64,000 bases of DNA from Elgaria multicarinata webbii. Lineage: Eukaryota; Chordata; Lepidosauria; Squamata; Anguidae. Shown piece after piece: positions 22,801 to 34,800 of the stretch. The notes under the pieces are model-generated. The model had not been told where the DNA came from, did not search any database, and worked only from the letters and a program-made list of their open reading frames with translations. The translations under genes were made by a program, and so were the position numbers. Each line of letters begins with the position of its first letter. The stretch's first letter is position 1. The DNA lies in NCBI RefSeq assembly GCF_023053635.1, contig NC_086192.1, positions 10,527,001-10,591,000 of the forward strand. The letters are read 5' to 3'.

Positions 22801-25800
22801 CTGAGAGTCACGGACTGGCCCAAAGTCACCCAGTGAGCTTCATGGCCAAGTGGGACTACAAACCCATTTAATGGCATACGATGGGGCATTTATGCCAGTC
22901 ATCGAAACAGGCGTAGTATTTCATTGACGCTGCTTTTAGCTGTCTAAATTGTTTTAAATTTTGGAGAATTAAATGTTTATGCTGTACTTTTAATGCTATA
23001 TTTTACTGTCTTAAGAACTGCTGCAAACCACCCAGACAGCTTTGGCTACTGGGCGGTATAGAAATGAAATAATAATAGAACCCAGATCTCTTGAGTTCCA
23101 ATCCAACACACTAATCACTACACACCACGCTTGATCTCTCACACTGGTTGTTTGGAAGAAGGCACTGAATCATGCAGAGATGCAGCAGACAACCTCCTCT
23201 GCGGATGTGTGTTTTGGAGGGCAGCACTGAGGGTTAGAGGTGGAACACAGAAGCCCAGGTTTAATTTTTGGCATCTCCAGAAAAAAACCAGCCTAAAATG
23301 CTGGAGAGCCATTGATGCCAGTCAGCGTCAACAATACTAGGCTAGTTGGATCCATAGTGTGATTCAGCATAACACAGATTCTGATGTTCCTATTGATTCA
23401 TGGCAGACTTGAATATGGCCCAGTAGAGTTTGGCAATTAGCAGTATTCAATTATGGGCCAGGGAAGCAGTATGGAGCGTGACAGCAGAACGGTGACGTCA
23501 GGTGAGGCCTGTTCTAAAAGGAAGCCCTATTGCTTATTTAAGAGAAGGCTGCCCTAAAATGTAATTGGGGCAGGAATTGGCTTTTCGGCACAACCTGTCA
23601 TGTCTAACCCTACTGACCCTGTTTTGGGAGATGTTTCAGGTAATCAGTCAGAATCAGATTCAAAACTAGAAGACACTCCGCCAGACACCAGCCAGCCTGT
23701 ACCAGTGGGGGAGGAAGCTCTCAAGGGCAATTCCCCAGCTGGGAGTCAGCCCTCTCCAGAGCTTATCTCCTCAAGGCCTAATCCTCCACACTCAGTGGGA
23801 AGTGAGCTTTCTTCCGGAGGTGAGCATCCTGACAAGATAGCTGATGCTAGGGTCCGCCAGAAGCTCAAATGCACGGGGCGGAAGGAAGGCATGAGAAAGT
23901 CGGTTAGATTATGCCAGAACCTGCCTCCGCACCAGGCGCTCTGAAGTTACGGGTGTTTGGGAAGTGGCTTCCTATTCTTCTTGAGTGGACAATTATCTTG
24001 CTTAGTTTGCATAGTTTTGCCTAAGGGGACGTTTCCAAGGGGTTAGACTCTCTTCAGGTAGAAGAGACGTTTGTTGCTTTATAAAACCTTTGTGGATTAC
24101 TTAGCAAGCCTCGTCATTTGCCTCCCAATGAAAGCACGAGTTTTCTGAGAAACACGACACAACCACACACACACAAGGTGGTGGCAGGGATAGTATCAAA
24201 TCATAAAGGGACTCAGGAAACAGGGTAGCCTTACGTGTCGGTAAGCCATATGGTAAACCGCTGGGTCCTTGAGATCTTCTCCGAGTCTTTCAACCTAAGA
24301 TTAGAAGGAAAACTTGCGTTTACACTCCCATTGAGCTACACACCATTGCCAGCCGGCAACCAGGAGAACAAAAGAGAGGCTCACAATTTGGCTGGGCCGC
24401 AATGCCGGCCACAAGAGGGAGCCTTCAAGATGAGCCATGCTGTGTACGGCACAGAATTCAAGTTTTTTTTTTTAAACTGGAAGACGTGCCCAAAGCCTAC
24501 AAAAGTCCGGGAGCTATATGCCATTTCAAAGCTGTTTTAAAATTAAAATACAGGAATCTGAAGGAAAGCGCCCTTATCGTCAACTGCAAAAACTGGGGTA
24601 TATTTGGAACACAGAAATTTAAATCTGAAGGCTGGGCGAGCTAGCTCCCCCATGAACAACATTTTCAGGTTTGTCATGGCTTATGCACAAGGCTGTATGG
24701 ACACAGGGAATCCACGAACGTGCAGGCAAGGAATGAGATGTGGTATTGGCCACAGAATGCAGCTTCCTCGGGATCTTAGCTTTCATCTCAGCCCTCCCTC
24801 TGCCCTCCCACCCTCCGCACCCATTTCTAGCCCTTCTCGGAAAAAACTTAGAAGCCAGGAGTTGAAAGATTTCCCCCTCAATTGGCAGATTTTCAGTGCC
24901 ATGTTTAACAACTTCCCCTTCTGTGGTTAGCAAAAAAGAAATAGCTCAGGCAAAAAAAATTAACAAGGTTATGTAATTACGCAACAGAAAGAAAAATCAC
25001 TGAACTATGCGAATTGTGAGTAATTGATGTTAAGATCACAGAGTTCAACAGATTAGGTTATCTGCCATAGACCTGCCTGAATAAAAAAACATATGTCTTT
25101 GCTGGTGGTGGAAGGACAACCGAGCCCCACTTGGGAGAAAGTTCCAGAGCCCTGGAATGATGACAGCTTTGAGAAACCAGGTTAGCTCATCCCTGCTACA
25201 TTGCCAGTGTTGTTGCGTCTCTCTCCCTCGTGTTGGAATATCTGCAAACCAAGCTACTTACTTGAGGATGATGGAAGGCATAGGAATCTCCAAGAACTCC
25301 TCTAGGATGGGAAAGAATGGCAGGAGACCGGTGTAGAACAGGCCGAGGAGCAGGAGGACACGCCGCAAGCAGAAGAGGATAGGAATGTGGGCATTCTGAA
25401 TGGAGATAAAGAAAATTATAAACACAGGAAGTTTAAATCACAGCAAAGAGCGGTTACAACTGCAGCTGAGACAAACCCGCCTCTGGAGCTTTTTCACTTT
25501 TGTCGTCAAGAACTATCTCTACCTTTCCGTTGAGTTTTTGAATGGCTTTTCCATTCAGAGAGTTCAGAGAGACAAATACAACAAAGGCTGATTTTAAAAA
25601 AAAAGCTTTGGAGATCTGCACAGTTCCTGAATTAGATCATAGGATACAAAACCTCAGGAGCAAGGGAGCTATGCACTCCCCAAGGTTGTCTGACCAAGTT
25701 CCAACCAGAATGAATAAAAGGAAGAGTCCCATTATATGCCCTGTAAGCCTTTCCACTAGCTCATGCAACAGGTAAGAGCCCTGTCCTAAGTTTGATTATC

Positions 25801-28800
25801 TACGAAGACTATATACAAAGCAGCCTTCCCCAGTCTGGTACCCCTATAGATGTGCTGGCTTACAACTCCCAGCCAGCCAGGGGTGGACAACACTTGGCAT
25901 TCCAGATGTTTTGGCCTACAACACCAGTCAACATAGCCAATGGTGAGGAATGATGCGAGTTGTAGGCCAAAACATCTAGAGGGCCACAAGTTGCCCACCC
26001 GTGATATAAAGGGACAGTCCAAGCTTTCAATTATTCTGGGCATGTTTAGCCTGGAGAAGAGAAGACTGAGGGGAGACATGACAGCGCTCTTCAAATGTAG
26101 CATATGCTTCATTCGAAATCTAGTACTTACTCACTTTTAGCAATTTGCGTAACACTTTGCCTTTGAACAACCCCCCCCCCTTAAATTTACCACAAATTTG
26201 GTTCAGCTCAAGAGACAAGAGCTCAGCGGGTTGGATCTCAACTAATGTTCAAATGCCTCTACAGATTAATTTATATTCTTAGGCAGGCAGAAGAAAAAAA
26301 ATGACATGGGGCCAAAAGGTTTCAGTTGTCCGGGACTGAGGATGCTATATTACTTGGTTTGTAAAGATCTTTTCTACATGATTAATTCACCATACCCTTC
26401 GAGGGGGAGAGGGATAACAGTAAGCACTATACAATGCAATCTGTACAGCACCATGTACATTGATGGTGCTATATAAATAAATAAATAAATAAATAATAAT
26501 AATAATGTGGAATAGAGCAGATATCTGATTAGGAGATCAGTGTCCTGTTCCTCCAAACCTCCTGTCTTCTTGGGAGACAATAAGGAGGCCTGCTAAGTAA
26601 TCCACAAAGCTTTATTCAAGCAGTAAACATCTCTTCCCACCTGAAGAAAGGAACTTGCCCCTAGGCAAAACTATGCAAACTAAGCAAGACAATAGTCCTT
26701 TCAAGAAGAATGGAAAGCCCTTTCCCAAGATGCTTTAACTTCAGAAAGACTAGTTTTGAGGCAGCTTCTGATGGGACTCCAGCCTGGCCGACTTCCTCTT
26801 GCCTTCCTTTAGCTCCGGCTAGCCTCTCTGCGCTCTTTCCCTCGGAGGAATGTTGGCTTCCCACTGACTGTATTATTTGCCCTTGATGAGATAAGCTCTG
26901 GAGAGGGTTCACTCCCAGCTGGTGAAGAGCCCTTGAGAGCTTCCTCCCCCACAGGTACAGGCTGGCCTGTTTCTGGCGCCAACTCCTCTACTTCAGAGTC
27001 TGATTCTGATTGATCACCTGAAACACCTTCTTCCAACCCAGGGGGAGCAGAGCTAGAAAGGACAGGTAGCCAAAGATCTCACTGGGTGACGGTGGGCCAA
27101 TCACACTCTCTCAGCACAACCTACCTCACAGGGTTGCTTTGAGGACAAAATGCGGGGAGGGGAGGGAGAGGCAAACAGTACCTCTCTAAACTATCTTAAA
27201 ACATTTAAGATAGAAAACTATCAGGATGAAATCCTGGCCCCTTACCTCTTTGTGACACTTTTCCACAACCTTATGATTGACGCTGCCCCAAACTGTCAAG
27301 TTTTGTCGTTTGTAATAGTTCACCAACTCTGAAACCTGGGATCAATAAAAGATGGGAGTTTTGTGTTGTTTTTACAGGCATGGTTTCAGTCGTCCGGGAG
27401 TGAGGATGTTATATTACTTGGTTTATAATGATATTTTCTAGATGATTAATTCATCATACCCCTTGAGGGGGAGAGGGAAAACATACAGCAGCAGTTGAAG
27501 CAAATAAAGCAATATTTAGCAAAAGACATCACCTCATTCCTTTGAAACAGACTGCATCAAACATATTCATCAACGGCATCACTGAAAAGCAAGACTGCTT
27601 TTATTGGTCTCTCCTTAGAGAGACCGGAAAGAATAAAACTGTTGCTGTGGGCAAAACAATAAACATTGACACATTTTATACCAAAATGAGTTAGAGGCAG
27701 AAGTTGAAGAGCCCCCGAGTTCAATTTAAAACTCTGTCTCTTGAAACTCTTATTTAAAAGATTTGCCACCTTTTCTTTCTATTACCAAGTCTCTAAGGTG
27801 GCTTACAAAAATCATAAATCCCGTACACACACACACACACACACACACAAAATGCTTTACGAAACCATGTAAGTATTTTTAAATCGCTGTTTCAGTTTAG
27901 CAACGAATTAGCACTTCAGTATTGCTCTTAGCAATATATTACTTCTAGTTCCAAAAGACATGCTGAAACATTTTACAAGCGAGTCAAAAGGTGAACTCTA
28001 AAGGCCTACACTGCAAACAGAAAACTAATGAAAGCTGCCTTGCATTTGGTCAGGATTAACGGTCCATCTAATGCAGTATTATTTTCCTGAATGGAAACGG
28101 CTTAGGTGAAAATCTTTCTCATCGCTTGCCAGGTGAGCTTTTTAACCGAAGATGCTGAGGTTTGAACCTGGGATCTTTTATATGAAAAGTATGTCCTTTG
28201 TTGTTAAGCGACGACGTCTTTCCCTAAATGTCATATCTACCCCTGCCATCTCCGAATCACATCTAGCCAAGGCTCTCCAGCCATGGACAATATCCATACA
28301 GAACTTCATTACAGTTCCTTGGATAAGGTCAAGTACAGAGAAATTGATCTGCATAGGTACAGAAAGGAGAGCCAAATCCACACCCTCTGTGCAACGAGGG
28401 GAAGCTGCCATCTTGAAATATAAAATGCCTGGAGCTGCAGGGTGGTCTGGTCAGGCTGCTCGGGTGTCTTTTTATGCTAAAATAGCGAGAGAAACTATTG
28501 GGGAGACAGAACTGGAGCTGAAAGGTAAGTCATTTGGGCCAGTTACGGAATCTCTGAAGTTTAGTGGTAGAACAACAGCTTTATATGCAGAAAGACCTGG
28601 GTTTGATCCCTGGCAGCACCTCCAGGTAGGGCAAGGAAACAATTCTGCCTGAAACCCTCAAGAGCTGCTGCTGCCAGTCTGTGTCGACAATGCTGGGCTA
28701 GATGGACCCACGGTCTGACTCCGTATAAAGCAGTTTTCTATGTTTGGCTCTAACAAGGAAGAGGGCCTTCTCTGTGGTTGTGGAGCTCCTTCCTGAGCGA

Positions 28801-31800
28801 GGACCGTCTTGAAACGGAGTTGATGGCCTTGTGTAGCTGCTTCCATATAAAGCTGTTTGCTATGTTCCCATTCTCACTGCCCCCTCACTACCCCGCTGCC
28901 ATCTTTTACACTTCCCTGAGTGCGTAAGGAGCTTAGGTCCCCTCCTCCTCAGTCCTTCACCCCATTTTTAAATCCTCCTTCAATTGGAATGACTGCTAGC
29001 GGTGACAATTGGAGGAGGGTTAAAAAATGGGGTGAAGGACTAAGTAGGAGGAAGCTGGACTAAGACAGATGAGAAGCAGAAGCTGAAAGACTGACTTTCT
29101 TCCCTCCTCCCTCCACATTCACTTTTTCTTGTGTGTTGTTTCTTCTTAAGACTGTAAGCCTGCAGATCTTTTACTGATTTTATGCCAAGGGGAGGGTTAA
29201 ATTCTTGAAATGTATAAATAAAATCCAACTCTTCCCAGTAATGACATCCTCGCAACCTTTACCATGCAGATGTGGGAACAGAAGGCTTTTCTTGCCTGTC
29301 CACCCATTCAGGAGCCTGGCTGTTACTATTCAAAGCAAGAAAACCCATCTGTGTCCAATGTGGCTGCTATCAGGACACAGAGCAGCTGTATGCAGAATCA
29401 AAGAGAGGGACTCACCTTTTTAATCAGCGTGTCATTGTTCACTTTGATGTCGATGTTGATTGGTGTGTGCGGAAAGGCCTCAAACACCTCCTTGAGCAAG
29501 GGGATGTGCTTGTCTTCACCCTCACAGTGGCTCTCTGGTGGACACAAGCAGAACTGGGTTGCTGCTGGGACATTTGCACATTACTCTCATTTGCAACTGA
29601 CAAGTTTTGCAACTGAGTGAAAATATGGAACTGCCTTGTACAAAGCCAAACCATTACGGGTAGATCTCTGGGTGATCTGCTGAAGATTGGCAAGGATTTC
29701 TGACTGCCAACTGTTTATCAGCGACAATAGGAAAATGACCTCCTACCATAAAGTGCACTGCTCAAATGAAAGGAGTTTGGGGTAACCAGAAGCGGATGGG
29801 TGCATGTGGAAAGACAGGGAATTCCGTTTAGTGCTGGGTGCTCAAAACAACTACCTGGCCTCACAATCCTTGCATTCTAAGTGTATGAAAAACCGTATTC
29901 TCCCTTACGAGCCTGCCTGTATTTTGAAATCTTTAGCCCTTCTCTCAGGCCCACTACCATCACAGGAACGCGGGAGAGGGCCTTCTCGTTGGCTGCCCCG
30001 GGGGCTCTGGAACTCCCTTCCCAGGGAAGCCAGACTGGCTCTCTCCTTGACGTGTTTTCAGAGGCAGGCGAAAACTTTCTTATTTCGGCAGGCCTTTGTT
30101 GAACAATGTGGACCTCCATCTATGTTCTAGACTTTTAAAATTTAGTATGTATTTTAAATGTTGAAATGTTTTAATATTGAAACTTATTTAATTATATTTT
30201 AACCTTTGTATATTTTTACTTATAGCTTTTACTGTATATGTTTTAATTTTGTAAAGCCACCTTTTGTAAAGCCGGCATTGGGCAAAAGGCGGGATTCTAG
30301 CCAAAATCAAATGAAGGCTGCCTCAAATTTGCCCCCGCCTGGTTTACACTGAAAGGCATCTCCAAATACGCAGGCAGGTGCCTTTTCCAGCCTGCAAAAC
30401 ACATGCTCAACCACTGAGTTACAGCCCCTTTATGTCCCAGCTCCCTGACAAATGTAACTGAATAATACGCATTTTCAAGAAATGCGTATTACACTTTACT
30501 GTTTTGTTTTTAAAGATAGTGGCCCCTTTACACAACCTCTGGACTCTTCAGCATAATGTTTCTTTCAGTACCACTCTGATCCTAAACATATTTACTCAGA
30601 AGTAAATCCTACTAATTCCGATAGACCTGGCTTCTAAGAACTTTGAGCTAGACCAATATTATTCCCATGTTAAAAGCAGAGGGCTGAAGCAGAGACGCGG
30701 CACCTGGTGCAAGTCACCAAGTCCAGACAGGATATGAACGTACAGTTTGACCAACCCCGTATTGTAAATCAATCTATTCATTGACCTAGTGGCATTCCAC
30801 CCCTCCCTTAAGTCCACATGCTAGAGATCTTGCATCGATACACATGTCCTTTGGAACATGTAACTGATTCTGCCACACTTGTCAACTGCTTTCAGCAATT
30901 TTCAAATGCTAGAGTCAAGAAATTGGGGGAATGGATGCCTGGGTGTTATACATCCAAGAAGGAGGAACTGAAAGAGCAACACCAGCGAAAAATAAAATAG
31001 ATTCAACAATAATCAAAAGACAAGCATCCAGTTGGGACTATCAGACGGAGGTACTTCTACAAGCTCTGCTGAGAAACCAACTCCACCAAGTTCTCCCCTT
31101 CTCTCTCTCTTTCTCTCTCAACTATTTTCATTCCAAGTGGTTATTAAAAGTTTGTAGGTTTAAGAAGCGGGGTCCGAGTTTGCTTTCCCCACTGGCCCTT
31201 CTTTGCTCCTTATCTTTTTCCTTCCGCTTTTTGTTTTTTAGACTTTGAGCTTGCAGGCAAGGACTGTCTGGTTAGTTATGGATCTTATCTAAGATGCTCT
31301 GGGGACATTTTTTGGGTTGAAGAGCAGGATAAGAAAACGCTGCAAATAGCAAAGTAACATCTAGGCATGCAACTGTAACCTCTCCCACAGAGATTAAAAA
31401 CAAACAAACCTAAACAGCCCCAGGACACAAGCTCTCCTGAACTCTTTGGAGAAAGGGTGGGGATACACATGGGACAAGTCCAATTTTGAGTAAGATTAAC
31501 CACATTCAACAGAACTATATTTATTAAATTTATAGACCGCCCCATAGCCGAAGCTCTCTGAGCGGTTTACAAAAGTTAAAAACAGTGAACATTAAAAAGT
31601 ATACAAAATTTTAAATCATAAAAAATATAAAAACAACAGTATAAAACAGCAGTATCCATTTAAATGACGACAGTTCTGGGGTCCATTAAAAACAAACAAA
31701 CTCAGCGTATGTTGTGAAATGCTGTGAAATGCCTGGGAGAAGGGGAAAGTCCTGACCTGGCGTCGAAAAGGTAACAATGTTGGCACCAGGCGAGCCTCGT

Positions 31801-34800
31801 CGGGGAGATAATTCCATAATTGGGGGGCCACCACTGAAAAGGCCCTCTCCCTTGTTGCCATCCTCCGAGCTTCCCTCGGAGTAGGCACTCTGAGGACGTT
31901 AGAGGTTGAGTGCAGTGTGCAGGTAGTTTCATAACGTAACACTTCTATGATTTGGGTTGCAAGCTAACACAGCATGTTCTCTTACCTTTCTGTTAACAAG
32001 GAAACTTTTCCCAATACTTATTTTAGAAGATATCTTATGACCAAGTTAACTTTTTGTATTGATTTTGCCATTTTTAACGCTGCTGCCTGCTTTTAATTTG
32101 TACATGATTTTTATATTGCAATACTGCTATATTTTGTTTTAAATGTAAGTGGCCATCTGAAAAGCAGGGTAGAAATAATGCACAATGCAGGCAGGATTAA
32201 CACGGTGACTTTCAGTTAAGAAAATCTGTACACAGCAACAAATTAATTCTGGAAACAAAAACTTTTTGAAAATAGGCTCTTCTAAAGATTACCTTTTTGA
32301 AAAGTTACATCCAATCTGCAAAGGTATGGTGGCAGTTCCTTTAAAAAAAAAGAAAAAGCAACAACACGTTAACTCAAATACAAACACGTGCAGAGTTTCA
32401 AAATTTGAACGGAGGCAGACTTGTTTCAACCAACCAGCTCCCATTACCCAAAGCAAGGGCTTTTGGTAAGGCATATTTAATATTTAAATTTAAAGTCACA
32501 AGAACAAGAGTTATCTTGGCAGAGAAAGGAACACTGGGCTTCACTGTGAAGGAAATAAATGAGGAAATGATAACTGAATATACAGAATTGATTTGTTGAG
32601 GAAGGTTAGGATAAAAGTAGACTTTTAAATACATATTTAAATAGAGGAACTGATCAATTAAATGTATCAAGATCACTTGTAAGAAATTTAGCAAGGGATT
32701 AATAAGAGCAGAACTAAGACAACTTTTGAGCTCCTCTTCCCTGCGTAACTTATTAAAAAACGTCAGAAAGGTCTTTTAAGGAGGGGAAAAAAGGATCGGG
32801 GCTCAGGAAAACCCTGCAGCTGTAAGGAGAGAGGGTGGAGTCTCCATCACAGAAGCATTAATAGTCTTGATTGATGTTGTTCTGCCTGTGGAATGAAGAG
32901 GAGCAACCCACACCAGAATGACCTCTTCCACTGAGGGAGAACTGAATGCTTGGGTTACATGACGCATGGAAACAGAACTGAAGAGTCATTCAAGGATTAG
33001 GGGATGCTCTCCGTTAGCACTGCCCACTGCTGATTCTTGGGCTCTTGCTTGAAGAAGTGGCACGGTTATGGACGCCAACCCTGCAGAGACTGAATGGCTC
33101 CTGCCTTGTCGAGGAGTGTACTGGGATACTACCCCTGTGAGGCTGACAACAGCACCCTGCAACATACTGTTCTACTCGCTTCCTTGCACTTTGTGGAGTC
33201 CAACAGCTACCTCTTGGGGTCTAGCTGCTCATATATGGACGAAGCTTAGAAGTCAGAAAATCGCAGAACTGACCAGTGGTGGAGCCAAGGGAGAATTCAT
33301 ATGCACACTTTTTAATCCTGATGCTAGGAACATCGTAATGTTCTTACAACGGGCTAGACACCACTCACCATGGTTGTCTGGAGCAGCTTGTGCACTGCCG
33401 ATCTTCCACATAAAAACAAATGTTTCTAGCTCCTAATTAACGTTGAGGGATGTTCAAAAGCACAATAAAAAGCACAACATTTTGGAGTTGCAGCAAAACA
33501 CTTAATCCACTCTGACCCCTGAAGGAATCCCACATTCATTACACTGTTACATCGTACGATATCCAAGGGACTTTGGGATTTTAAAAATCGGTGTTTGCTT
33601 CACCCACATTCTTGGCAACGTTGCATGCCTCAGCAGGGAGATTTACAAGGCTGTGGGCATGACCTCCTTCCCCATAATTTTTCAGTCTTAACACACATCA
33701 ATAGGTTCACCAACTGTTTTCTAAGCCTTGGGTAGCAGATCGGGTGAGAGAGGAAAGCTTTTACTTCAACTTACTGAGTATTTGAGGTCAGATATATTGA
33801 CATCCATGCCTGTCGACCGTTTCAGGTTCTCGTCATGAGACACCACGACCTGCTCATCCTTCGTCAAATGGCAGTCAAGTTCCAGCATATCGGTGCCCAT
33901 GTCAACTGCACTGAAGGGAGAGAGAGCGCAAACTTGAGCCTCAAGCTGGGGGAGTGAAGAGTTTCCCCCCTTTTAAAAGCAGACACTATACTTTACAGTT
34001 CCTACGTAGGTCATACAGCTGAGTATAAATAAAAAAAAAACCGCCCACCCCTGTTCTAGAGGTTACCACTGCCCACAAGAAAACAGACGTGACCTTTTAG
34101 TCTGCAGAAGTGCTGCAGTTTACAAGCCTAGATGCTCTCAGAGGCTAGCTAGATTCTAAGACCAGTTGGCTAATTATATGCTTTTAGGTGTAGGCGCCAC
34201 TCAGTGAGAAGACGTGACCTCATGGCACCCTCCAAACGAAAGCAAAAATGGAGTAGAAAAAGATGATGTAACAGCTACACACAGGCCGTTACATAAGGAA
34301 TGGAAACAAGGGATTTGAACCGCTTTTGTAAATACTGTTTGCAAGAAAAGGCACCATGCTTGGTATGGTGAGGCGCTTCAAGTGTTAGATCTGAAATGGG
34401 GAGACCTGCCTTAAATCCCTGCCAAAGAGGTGACCCTAGGATAGCCAGCGTCTTCCAGCTTAACCTAGCTCACAGAGATGGGAGGATCAAGCGGGTAGGT
34501 CCTGCTCCTTGCAGAAAAGGAGGGATAAAAGTGCAGTAAACCAAGACGGTTTGCTACCCAGATCCTTTAAAATCAGTGCTATGCTCTCCAAGTGTGGCGT
34601 AGTGACTGGTTAGTATCCCCAGAGTATGAGGTTCTACCGGTTTCAGGTATTGGTAATTGGGGAGGAATTCCTACCCTGGAGACTCATCTTCATTGTAACA
34701 AGATCCAAGACGCACCATGTTTTGTTTGTGTAAAACATCAGGCTGACCAAAGTCCCCACTTAGCTTCCCAGAGGTCCTGATAAAGGGATTAATGAGCTCT

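Larger units (their letters stand above)
19840..33774 (-). other. GDPD1: GDPD1 introns 3-9
   Basis: Introns run 32339-33774, 29535-32292, 27336-29415, 25396-27245, 24295-25261, 21796-24234 and 19840-21743. They carry the LINE, SINE, MITE and LTR-like copies listed below. Unlisted stretches such as 24300-25250 and 32400-33770 show nothing I recognise. Confidence 0.85.

Noticed and set aside
33068-33436. 122-codon frame followed by a TGGTGGAGCC primer-site-like motif
   Set aside because: I considered a retrovirus-like leader, but found no LTR ends, no repeat partner and no gag or pol similarity.
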